From Azospirillum brasilense (GTDB lineage Bacteria; Pseudomonadota; Alphaproteobacteria; Azospirillales; Azospirillaceae): 64,000 nt of DNA. Positions 9,363 to 16,254 of this stretch are shown here, piece after piece (the first letter of the stretch is position 1; every line of letters starts with the position of its first letter). A program made the translations under genes and the position numbers. The notes below the pieces were generated by a model. The model was not told the DNA's origin and ran no database searches. It saw only the letters and a program-made list of their open reading frames with translations. Location of the stretch: assembly GCF_008365405.1 (NCBI RefSeq), contig NZ_QOKV01000006.1, forward strand, positions 1 to 64,000, written 5' to 3'.

Positions 9363-9899
9363 ATGGAAAGCCTGACCGTCATTTTCGGCTTTGTCGCCGT
9401 CGTCACATTGCTGCTCGTCCTGTCGGCGTTGCGCTGGGCGCGCAACCGGATGGCGCGCGTGGTGATCCTGCTGCTGTTCGCCCTGCTGCTGCCGGCGGCC
9501 TACGCCGCGCCGGCGGCGCTGCTGGGCCGGGCGAAGCCGGTCACGCTGGAATGGATGGGGTCCAACGTCCGCGAGGCGAAGGTGCTGAGCGCCACGCTGG
9601 TGGAGAACGAAGCGATCTATCTCACGCTTCTGTGGGAACAGGCGCCCAACCTCTACCGCCTGCCCTGGGATCGCCGCATGGCGGAGCAGTTGCAGGAGGC
9701 CCAGCGCGAGGCCCAGCGCAACGGCACCAACCCGATGATGCGGCTGCCGTTCGAGCGGTCCTGGGACGATCGGGAACCGCGCTTCTACGCGCAGCCGCAG
9801 CCGAAGATGCCGGACAAGCCCTATGAAAACGCCCCAGGCAACGGCGGGCCGGACGGCAATCCGGGGATCGAGTTCCAGCACCCCGGCCAGCCGACCTGA
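9363..9899 (+). CDS. Third protein of the channel cassette: membrane protein with periplasmic tail (178 aa)
   Basis: Not a recognised family. Two hydrophobic segments (residues 3-24 and 32-55) are followed by a soluble, probably periplasmic region with Trp/Tyr-rich stretches (EWMGSNVREAKVLSATLVENEAIYLTLLWEQAPNLYRLPWDRR) and a Pro/Gly/Gln-rich C-terminus. It starts 22 bases after the previous gene with GAGAGTG upstream, so it is the third member of the same operon. It may be an accessory or force-transducing component of the channel complex; this is inferred from position only. Confidence 0.7.
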   Translation: MESLTVIFGFVAVVTLLLVLSALRWARNRMARVVILLLFALLLPAAYAAPAALLGRAKPVTLEWMGSNVREAKVLSATLVENEAIYLTLLWEQAPNLYRLPWDRRMAEQLQEAQREAQRNGTNPMMRLPFERSWDDREPRFYAQPQPKMPDKPYENAPGNGGPDGNPGIEFQHPGQPT

Positions 9900-10026
9900 A
9901 AACCCCGAGGGGCTGATAGAGCTTGCGGACCGCTTTCCGTCACAACCCCGGTGCAGGCCCCTTGAAGGCGGGGTGTGGCCTCGTCTACGGTTCCACGCTT
10001 CCGTCCGCCTGAGCAAAGAGAGTCCC

Positions 10027-10515
10027 ATGCCGTCCTTCGACATCGTGTCCAAGACCGACATCCACGAAATCGACAACGCGCTGAACGGCATGCGCCGCGA
10101 GATCGAGACCCGTTTCGACTTCAAGGGCTCGCGCTGCACCGTGGAGCGCACCGAGAACGACATCACCCTGCTGGCCGACGACGCCCCCAAGCTGGAGCAG
10201 ATGCAGGAGCTGCTGCGGGTCTATGTCACCCGGCGGAAGCTGGACGCCGGCGCCCTGGACTATTCCAAGCCGCCGGAGCGGGCGGCGGGCGATGCGCTGC
10301 GCCAGGTCGTCACCGTCAAGCAGGGGATCGCCCAGGATCTCGGCAAGACCATCGTCAAGGCGATCAAGGACGCGAAGATGAAGGTCCAGGTCTCCATCCA
10401 GGGCGACGAACTGCGCGTCACCGGTAAGAAGCGTGACGACCTCCAGGACGCCATCGTCCTGGTGCGCGGGCTGAAGATCGAACAGCCCCTGCAGTATCTG
10501 AACTTCCGGGACTGA
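10027..10515 (+). CDS. yajQ: YajQ-family nucleotide-binding protein (162 aa)
   Basis: Small cytoplasmic protein of the YajQ (UPF0234) family. Members bind nucleotides, including cyclic di-GMP in Xanthomonas and Pseudomonas, and can act as effectors. Family hallmarks are the N-terminus MPSFDIVSKTDIHEIDNAL, RFDFKGS near residue 34, VKQGI.QDLGKTIVKAIKD in the middle, and QPLQYLNFRD at the C-terminus. Length is exactly typical. The ATG at 10027 follows AAAGAGAG. It stands alone. Confidence 0.95.
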   Translation: MPSFDIVSKTDIHEIDNALNGMRREIETRFDFKGSRCTVERTENDITLLADDAPKLEQMQELLRVYVTRRKLDAGALDYSKPPERAAGDALRQVVTVKQGIAQDLGKTIVKAIKDAKMKVQVSIQGDELRVTGKKRDDLQDAIVLVRGLKIEQPLQYLNFRD

Positions 10516-10542
10516 CCGACGGCAAGGGCACCGCATGGACGG

Positions 10543-10595
10543 TTTTTGCCGGACGGGCGGTCATTCTTGCCGGGTGGGGCGGAAATTTTTGCCGG
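10543..10595 (+). repeat. Three helically phased TTYTTGCCGG direct repeats (putative activator sites)
   Basis: TTTTTGCCGG (10543-10552), TTCTTGCCGG (10564-10573) and TTTTTGCCGG (10586-10595) recur at 21- and 22-base spacing, two helical turns, so they face the same side of the DNA. They end about 54 bp upstream of a sigma-54-type promoter, where enhancer-binding activators usually act. The core resembles the CGGCAA/TTGCCG half-sites I associate with the flagellar activator FlbD, but this comparison is from memory. Confidence 0.6.
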
Positions 10596-10648
10596 GTGCG
10601 CGGGCGCCGAGGGCGCTGCGCCGTCCGGTTCTCCGCCCCTTCCGGTGA

Positions 10649-10664
10649 TGGCCCGCCCCTTGCT
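10649..10664 (+). promoter_or_regulatory. Sigma-54 (RpoN)-type promoter
   Basis: TGGCCCGCCCCTTGCT has the obligatory GG (10650-10651) and GC (10662-10663) separated by exactly 10 bases, differing from the consensus TGGCACG-N4-TTGCW at one base. Expected transcription start is near 10675, about 30 bases before the ATG at 10706. Upstream repeats supply plausible activator sites. Confidence 0.7.
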
Positions 10665-10705
10665 TGCCCTGATCCGGTAGCCGAACGCCGCAGGGTCCAC
10701 GCGCC

Positions 10706-11161
10706 ATGTCGATACCGGCCAACGCCGACGCTTCCCAGTTGATGCGCATCCGGGCCGAAGAGCTTCTGGAGCGCAAAGGCACGGGTGCGCCCCGGCAGGC
10801 GGGGGAACTCGCCGGCCAGTTCGCCGCCATGCTGGAACAGCTGAACGGCGTCGGCGGCGAGGATGGCGGCGCCGGCCTGATGGCGTCCTCCGCGGCGGGT
10901 CCGGTGACGGGAAGTTCCGCGATCGCCCACCGGCTGGGCGTCGGCGCCGTCAGCGTCTTCGCGCAGAGCGGAGCGGACGAGGCATCGGGCGGCCAGGCCG
11001 CCGAGGGTCACACGCCCGACATGCGGGCGCCCAACGCCGAGGAAGCCATGCAGGTGGTGCAGAGCGCGCTCCAGGCCGAGAGCGCGCCGAACTTCCGCTG
11101 GCTGACCACGCTGCTGACCCAGGGCGTCCCCGACCGCATGAAGGCAGGCTCCGCCCAGTGA
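10706..11161 (+). CDS. Hypothetical protein under a sigma-54-type promoter (151 aa)
   Basis: Unrecognised soluble protein with no signal peptide or TM helix. The N-terminal half is helical and charged (SQLMRIRAEELLERKG..QAGELAGQFAAMLEQLNG), the middle is Gly/Ala/Ser-rich and probably flexible, and the C-terminus contains NAEEAMQVVQSALQ..NFRWLTTLLTQG. Its promoter region has three phased repeats and a GG-N10-GC element. In Azospirillum, rpoN is needed for flagellation and nitrogen metabolism, so a motility or nitrogen-related role is possible but not shown. The frame ends 15 bases from a convergent peptidase gene. Confidence 0.7.
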   Translation: MSIPANADASQLMRIRAEELLERKGTGAPRQAGELAGQFAAMLEQLNGVGGEDGGAGLMASSAAGPVTGSSAIAHRLGVGAVSVFAQSGADEASGGQAAEGHTPDMRAPNAEEAMQVVQSALQAESAPNFRWLTTLLTQGVPDRMKAGSAQ

Positions 11162-11176
11162 TGGGACGGCGGGGCG

Positions 11177-12187
11177 TCAGCGGACGTCCAACTGGCGTTC
11201 CAGCGTGACCACCGTCTTGCCGTCCCGGGCCAGCGTCACGATGCCCTTGTAGGGTCCCTTGGGCCAGCCCGACGCCGGGCGCTTCAGGCCCTGATAGGCG
11301 AACCAGACGGCCTTGTCCCCGGTGATGCCCTTGCTGTTGTCGAACAGGGTGCGGCCATCGCCGTCGAGGATGCGGATTCGCTGGGTGTCGCCGTCGCGGA
11401 CGCCCATGATGTCCGACCACAGCACCAGCAGGGGCGCGTCCGGAGTCAGCACCTCCGCGGCGAATTCGCCGTGGCGGGCCGGCTCGGCCTCCGGAACGCG
11501 GCGGGTGGCGAAACCGGCGCTGAGGCCGGCGGTCGGGCGGTAGGCCAGCGCTTTGGCCGTGGCGGCGTTCCACAGCGGAGTCATGGGCTGGCCGCAGGCG
11601 GTGAAGGGCTGCTGGCCGACGAAGGGGTCGACGACGGCGCCGTTGTGGCGCACGCCGAAATGCAGATGGGGGAACTCGGTCAGTCCCGACAGCCCGACCT
11701 CGCCCAGCCGTTGCCCGGCCTCCACCCGCTGGCCGGGTGTGACCGCGACGCTGCCGCGCTTCATGTGCAGGTAGGCGGTCTGCCAGCCGTCGCCATGGTC
11801 GATGATGACGGCGTTGCCGCCCCCGACCTTCATCACCGTGTCGCGCCCGATGACGTTGACGTTCACGTCCTCCATGCCGTCGCGCACCCGCAGGACGGTG
11901 CCCGCGGCGGCGGCCAGCACGGCGACGCCCTTGTCCATCGCCGTGTAGTCGGGCAGGCGGAAGTCCGTTCCGTCATGGCCGTCGTAGCTCAGCCGGCCGC
12001 AGGCATGGTCGCGCCAGCCGGGGCCGGAGTCCTCATCGACGTAATTCTGGACGAAGCAGGTTTCCCCGATCCGGCACGCGACCGGCAACTCGAAGGCCGG
12101 CGCTTCCGCTGCCGCAGGGCCGGCGAAGCCCAGCGCCCCCATAAGGAGGCTTGCGGTGAGGGCGGTGGCGATAGCGGCGCGGATCAT
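11177..12187 (-). CDS. Secreted M23-family metallopeptidase (336 aa)
   Basis: LytM/M23 peptidoglycan endopeptidase-like protein exported by a signal peptide (residues 1-27, cleavage after AAA). The zinc-binding motif H71-x-x-x-D75 (GHDGTDF) and the second motif HLHFGV near residue 175 are both present, suggesting an active enzyme. AYLHMKRGSVAVTPGQRVEAGQ between them is typical of the fold. A C-terminal extension of about 130 residues (LLVLWSDIMGVRDGDTQRIRI...GLKRPASGWPKGPYKG) looks like a beta-rich domain of unknown role. Cys38, Cys44 and Cys63 could form disulfides in the periplasm. Monocistronic, convergent with the gene at 10706. Confidence 0.9.
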   Translation of the reverse strand: MIRAAIATALTASLLMGALGFAGPAAAEAPAFELPVACRIGETCFVQNYVDEDSGPGWRDHACGRLSYDGHDGTDFRLPDYTAMDKGVAVLAAAAGTVLRVRDGMEDVNVNVIGRDTVMKVGGGNAVIIDHGDGWQTAYLHMKRGSVAVTPGQRVEAGQRLGEVGLSGLTEFPHLHFGVRHNGAVVDPFVGQQPFTACGQPMTPLWNAATAKALAYRPTAGLSAGFATRRVPEAEPARHGEFAAEVLTPDAPLLVLWSDIMGVRDGDTQRIRILDGDGRTLFDNSKGITGDKAVWFAYQGLKRPASGWPKGPYKGIVTLARDGKTVVTLERQLDVR

Positions 12188-12316
12188 ACGGGCTTCCCAA
12201 GGAGGAGAGGCGGGTCTGCGAGGGCAGGGTGAGCCAAGCCCCGCCCCGATGCAACCGCAAGGAAGCCATACGCCGCCCGGTCAAGGTTTCCGGCCAAGAC
12301 CCTTCAGCGGGTCTCG

Positions 12317-12691
12317 TCAGCCGCCGATCAGCACCGCCAGCACTTCGGAGGCCAGGACCGCGGGCTTGATTGGCTTGCGGACCATCCGGGCGACTCCCAG
12401 CTTGCTCAGGGCCTGCATGGTCAGCTCCGGCGGCACCCGCTCGTCGATTCCGGACAGGACAACGATCCGCAGGCCCGGTCGGAGGTTCTTGGCCACTTGG
12501 ATGACTTCGAATCCGTCATGCTCCGGCATGATGAGGTCCGTGACCAGCAGGTCGAACTCATGGAAAGTCAATGATTCGATGGCTGCCCGCGCGTCGGTGC
12601 AGCCGGTCACGGTGTTGCCTTCCTTTTCCAAAATCTTGGTGACGATGCTAAGGGATACCGGGTCGTCGTCGACGACGAGAATGTCGGCCAT
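12317..12691 (-). CDS. Single-domain response regulator, CheY-like (124 aa)
   Basis: Receiver domain without output domain. The acidic pocket is D8-D9-D10 (LVVDDDP), the phosphoacceptor D52 (LLVTDLIMPEHDG), followed by Ser in VLSG and the conserved Lys in VRKPIKP. Such proteins relay phosphate to HPt proteins or bind a target when phosphorylated. No kinase gene is adjacent. Start at 12691, GGAGAGGGCA upstream. Confidence 0.92.
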   Translation of the reverse strand: MADILVVDDDPVSLSIVTKILEKEGNTVTGCTDARAAIESLTFHEFDLLVTDLIMPEHDGFEVIQVAKNLRPGLRIVVLSGIDERVPPELTMQALSKLGVARMVRKPIKPAVLASEVLAVLIGG

Positions 12692-12820
12692 CGGGGTTTG
12701 CCCTCTCCTGGTTTGATGTTTTGCCGGACTGAATAAGGCCCGGCTGGTTTATGCCCCGTTTATGAGCGGGGACGGCCATGCATCCAGGGCGAGGCACCCG
12801 GCACCCGCGTTCGCACGGCG

Positions 12821-12848
12821 TTGACTTGGCGTTCCGTCCGCGTAAACT
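12821..12848 (+). promoter_or_regulatory. Candidate sigma-70-type promoter of rpoH
   Basis: TTGACT (12821-12826), a 16-base spacer and TAAACT (12843-12848) lie about 80 bp upstream of the rpoH start. Good hexamers in a GC-rich region make this a plausible housekeeping promoter. Confidence 0.5.
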
Positions 12849-12929
12849 GGAGGGGCCTTCAAAGAGGGCGCCGGTCGCCCATCACGGGGACCGGTGGATT
12901 GGGTCATATCGCTTTCATGAGGATGTGAC

Positions 12930-13805
12930 ATGAGCACCGCATTGGCACTGACCACGCCGTTTCCCGGCGAGTCGCTGTCCCGCTACATCGAGCAGGTCCA
13001 CCGCTTCCCCGTGCTGGGCGCGGAGGAGGAGTATGTGTTGGCCACCGCATGGCGCCAGCATGGCGACATGGAGGCGGCCCGCAAGCTGGTGACCAGCCAC
13101 TTGCGTCTGGTCGTCAAGATCGCCACCGGCTTCCGTGGCTACGGCCTGCCGATGACCGATCTGGTCGGCGAGGGCAACATCGGCCTGATGACCGCCGTCC
13201 GAAAATTCGAACCGGACCGCGGATTTCGCCTGTCCACCTACGCGATGTGGTGGATCAAGGCATCCATCCAGGAATACATCCTGCGCTCCTGGAGCCTCGT
13301 GAAGCTGGGCACCACCGGTGCCCAGAAGAAGCTCTTCTTCGGCCTGTCCCGCCTGAAGCGCAAGCTCGGCGAATTCGGCAACGGCGACCTGAAGCCGGAA
13401 AGCGTGTCCCGGATCGCCCGGGAACTCGACGTGCCGGAGAGTGACGTGGTCGCGGTGAACCGCCGCTTCGTCCAACCGGTCGCCTCGCTCAACGCTCCGC
13501 TCTCCGCCGGGGAGGGGACGGCGGAGATGCAGGACTTTCTGCCCGACGAGCGTCCGAACGCCGAGGACAGCCTGCTGGAGCGCGACGAGGCGATGCATCG
13601 CAGCGCCATGCTGCGCGATGCTATGGCGGTGCTGAAGGAGCGCGAACGCGACATCCTGACCGCCCGCCGCCTCAGCCCGTCGCCCAAGACGCTGGAAGAT
13701 CTGGCCGCCGTTTACGGCGTCAGCCGCGAACGCATCCGGCAGATCGAGGAACGCGCCTTTCAGAAGCTGTCCCAGCGGGTGCGGGAACTCGCCGCAGCGG
13801 CGTAA
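12930..13805 (+). CDS. rpoH: RNA polymerase sigma factor RpoH (sigma-32 family, 291 aa)
   Basis: Alternative sigma factor for heat-shock and stress genes. Region 2 is clear: HLRLVVKIATGFRGYGLPMTDLVGEGNIGLM and FRLSTYAMWWIKASIQEYIL. The RpoH box is present near residues 130-144 as QKKLFFGLSRLKRKL. Region 4 contains LEDLAAVYGVSRERIRQIEERAFQKL, the -35-binding helix-turn-helix. Length matches RpoH. Azospirillum-type genomes carry several rpoH copies, so this may be a paralogue rather than the main heat-shock sigma. The ATG at 12930 follows GAGGATGTGAC. A terminator follows immediately. A target set could include the cbpA and hsp20 genes in this window (inference). Confidence 0.95.
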   Translation: MSTALALTTPFPGESLSRYIEQVHRFPVLGAEEEYVLATAWRQHGDMEAARKLVTSHLRLVVKIATGFRGYGLPMTDLVGEGNIGLMTAVRKFEPDRGFRLSTYAMWWIKASIQEYILRSWSLVKLGTTGAQKKLFFGLSRLKRKLGEFGNGDLKPESVSRIARELDVPESDVVAVNRRFVQPVASLNAPLSAGEGTAEMQDFLPDERPNAEDSLLERDEAMHRSAMLRDAMAVLKERERDILTARRLSPSPKTLEDLAAVYGVSRERIRQIEERAFQKLSQRVRELAAAA

Positions 13806-13806
13806 A

Positions 13807-13825
13807 GGGAGGCTTGGTGCCTCCC
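13807..13825 (+). terminator. Rho-independent terminator after rpoH
   Basis: GGGAGGC-TTGGT-GCCTCCC, a 7-bp stem, starts four bases after the stop codon and is followed by TCTCCTTTG. Confidence 0.65.
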
Positions 13826-13983
13826 TCTCCTTTGCGGTGTATATCGAAAGGCGTAGATCCTGGAGGGTTGGCTTCCGTTGCCGACGCCGTTCCTTCGGAT
13901 GAGACGGGACGGTGTTCTCCTGCCCATGGTTGTGGTAAGGGGGACGGTGGATGCAACAGATGTTGTGATTTCGCCGCAATTTG

Positions 13984-14012
13984 TTGGAAAATGCTCCGCA
14001 AGCCGTCATAAT
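13984..14012 (+). promoter_or_regulatory. Candidate promoter of the EAL-domain gene
   Basis: TTGGAA (13984-13989), a 17-base spacer and CATAAT (14007-14012) lie in an AT-richer stretch about 80-140 bp upstream of the possible starts of the PAS-GGDEF-EAL gene. Confidence 0.35.
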
Positions 14013-14091
14013 GACAACTCGGTTTCTGTGCACCCCTGGGTATCAGGCCTCGTGTCGAGCCTCGGGGGCGCCTTGGTGAGCGGGTACGGTT

Positions 14092-16227
14092 TTGGTCAAC
14101 GTGTCTCCGGCAGAGCATCAGGGGCCTGACAGCCCGTCCGCACCGGCAATGCCGACGACATCGGCGTTTCTGGCGTCGCTGGCCGAAAGCCTGATGCACC
14201 AAGCGTCCTTCGCGTTGGTCTACGCCGACGCCGGACGGCGCTGCCTGTTCGCCAATCCGGCCTTCGCCGCCGTTTTGCTGACGACGCCCGAAGCCCTGGC
14301 AGGGCGGTGCCTTGCCGAACTCGACCATCCGCTGGCGCGCGCCGTCGTGCAGGCGCTGGACCGCTCCGGACAGACCGGGGAGGCCGCTCCGGTGGATTGC
14401 GAGGTCGAGCACGCGGACGGCGGGCGCGGCGTGCTGACCGGCTGCGTCCTTCCGCACCGCACCGGCGATGGAGGAAATGGCTTTCTCGGGCTGTTCCAGG
14501 ATGTGACCGACCCGGCCCGCATCGCCGATTTCGTCCTGCGCCGCGACCCCTTCGTGACCACCCTGCTCGACGCGGCGGTGGATGGCGTGGTGGTGGCGGA
14601 CCGCAACGGCATCATCCGCACGGTCAACCGGTCCTGCCGCGACCTGTTCGGCTACGACGAGGAGGAACTGATCGGGCGGAACGTCTCCGTGCTGATGCCG
14701 CCGCCCTTCTCCCGCGATCACGACAAGTACATCGGCAGCTATCTGGAGACGGAGCGCGCCAAGATCATCGGCATCGGGCGCGACGCGCTGGGGCGGCGCA
14801 AGGACGGCGCGGTGTTCCCGATCCATCTCAGCGTCGGACAAGCCCGCTTGGCGCGTGATGTCGTGTTCGTCGGCATCATCCGCGACATTTCCGAACGGCT
14901 GGCGGCGGAACAGAAAGCGACCTATCTCGCCCGGCACGACCCGCTGACCGGCGTTCTGACCCGCACCGCCTTCCTGGAGGAGTGCGAGGCGGTGCTCGCT
15001 GCGCCATTTCCCGGTCAGGAGGGCGGCCTGTTCGCGCTCTACGCGCTCGATGTGGACCAGTTCAGCGACATCAACGAGGCGTTCGGCTTCCATGTCGGCG
15101 ACGCCGCGCTGAAGGCGATGGTCAGCCGGGTGACCGAGGTGCTGCCGCAGCAGACCTACGTCTGCCGCATCGCCGCCGACGAGTTCGCCGCCCTGTCCCG
15201 CGTGGAGAGCGCGGAGCAGGCGGAGACTCTGGCCGATCTGCTGCACGACCGGCTGACCGCCTCCATCTACGCCGACCGCCATTGGGTGCGGCTGCGCCTG
15301 TCCATCGGCGCCGCGGTGCAGGACGCCGACATCCGCACTCTGGAGGAGCTGAACGCCAAGGCCAAGCTGGCGCTCCAAGCCGCCCAGCACAACGGCGGGA
15401 ACACCGTCTGCTTCTACACCCCGGAAATGGCCGCGGCGGCGACCCGGCGCATGTTCCTGACCATGCATCTCGCCCACGCCATCGAGCGGAACGAGCTGCA
15501 CATGGCCTATCAACCCATCGTGGAGGCTCGCTCCGGCCGGATCGTGGGGGCGGAGGCGCTGCTGCGCTGGAACCAGCACACGCTGGGCCCGGTCTCCCCC
15601 GGCGAATTCATCCCGGTCGCCGAGGAAAGCGGGCTGATCGTTCCGATCACCGATTGGGTGCTGAACGCCGTCGTCGAGCAGATGGCGGTGTGGGAGCCGA
15701 CGGGGACCCTGCCCAACCAGATCTTCATCAACATTTCCGGTCCGCAATTCCTGCGCGGCAATCTCAGCGCCCGTCTTGAGGAACTGCTGGGCCGCCACCC
15801 GGAACTGCGGGGGCGGTTGGGGTTGGAGATCACCGAGCAGGCGGCGGTGCGCGATCTGAAGGCCGCCGTGCAGACCCTGACGGAGCTGGAGGCCATCGAC
15901 GTCCAGGTGGCCATCGACGATTTCGGATCCGGTTACTCGTCGCTCAGCTACGTGCAGCAGCTTCCTGTGTCGAAGCTGAAGATCGACCGCGCCTTCATGG
16001 CGGACATTCCGGACAATCTGAAAAACGGGGCGCTGGTCCGCGCCGCGGTCGGCATGGCGCACGGCCTCGGCCTCGTCACCGTGGCCGAAGGGGTGGAGAC
16101 CGAGGAGCAGCGCGACTTCCTGGTGTCGGTGGGCTGCGACCTGCTCCAGGGCTACCTGTTCGGCCGCCCCGTCGCCCCCGATGCCTTCGCGGCAATGGTC
16201 CGCGCCCAACAGCCCGCAATGGCCTGA
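14092..16227 (+). CDS. PAS-PAS-GGDEF(degenerate)-EAL cyclic di-GMP phosphodiesterase (711 aa)
   Basis: Soluble signalling protein with two N-terminal PAS domains (about 20-140 and 155-285; the second has ADRNGIIRTVNRSCRDLFGYDEEEL), then a GGDEF domain in which the catalytic loop reads IAADEF instead of GGDEF, so diguanylate cyclase activity is probably lost. The EAL domain keeps EALLRW, NISGPQF, EITEQA, DDFGSGYSSLSY, KIDRAFM, AEGVETEEQ and LQGYLFGRP, so hydrolysis of c-di-GMP is expected, probably gated by PAS ligand, oxygen or redox state and by GTP at the degenerate GGDEF. Start uncertain: TTG at 14092, GTG at 14101 or ATG at 14149; none has a good ribosome-binding site. No TM helices. Confidence 0.9.
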   Translation: MVNVSPAEHQGPDSPSAPAMPTTSAFLASLAESLMHQASFALVYADAGRRCLFANPAFAAVLLTTPEALAGRCLAELDHPLARAVVQALDRSGQTGEAAPVDCEVEHADGGRGVLTGCVLPHRTGDGGNGFLGLFQDVTDPARIADFVLRRDPFVTTLLDAAVDGVVVADRNGIIRTVNRSCRDLFGYDEEELIGRNVSVLMPPPFSRDHDKYIGSYLETERAKIIGIGRDALGRRKDGAVFPIHLSVGQARLARDVVFVGIIRDISERLAAEQKATYLARHDPLTGVLTRTAFLEECEAVLAAPFPGQEGGLFALYALDVDQFSDINEAFGFHVGDAALKAMVSRVTEVLPQQTYVCRIAADEFAALSRVESAEQAETLADLLHDRLTASIYADRHWVRLRLSIGAAVQDADIRTLEELNAKAKLALQAAQHNGGNTVCFYTPEMAAAATRRMFLTMHLAHAIERNELHMAYQPIVEARSGRIVGAEALLRWNQHTLGPVSPGEFIPVAEESGLIVPITDWVLNAVVEQMAVWEPTGTLPNQIFINISGPQFLRGNLSARLEELLGRHPELRGRLGLEITEQAAVRDLKAAVQTLTELEAIDVQVAIDDFGSGYSSLSYVQQLPVSKLKIDRAFMADIPDNLKNGALVRAAVGMAHGLGLVTVAEGVETEEQRDFLVSVGCDLLQGYLFGRPVAPDAFAAMVRAQQPAMA

Positions 16228-16254
16228 GCGTCCGACGAAAGCGACTGGAGGGGG

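Noticed and set aside
8046..9899. Zorya-type anti-phage system
   Set aside because: The channel pair resembles ZorA/ZorB only in general; ZorC, ZorD or ZorE genes are absent, and ZorB would need an OmpA-like domain.
13720..16209. 829-residue minus-strand frame over the EAL gene
   Set aside because: Antisense of a protein with clear PAS, GGDEF and EAL motifs.
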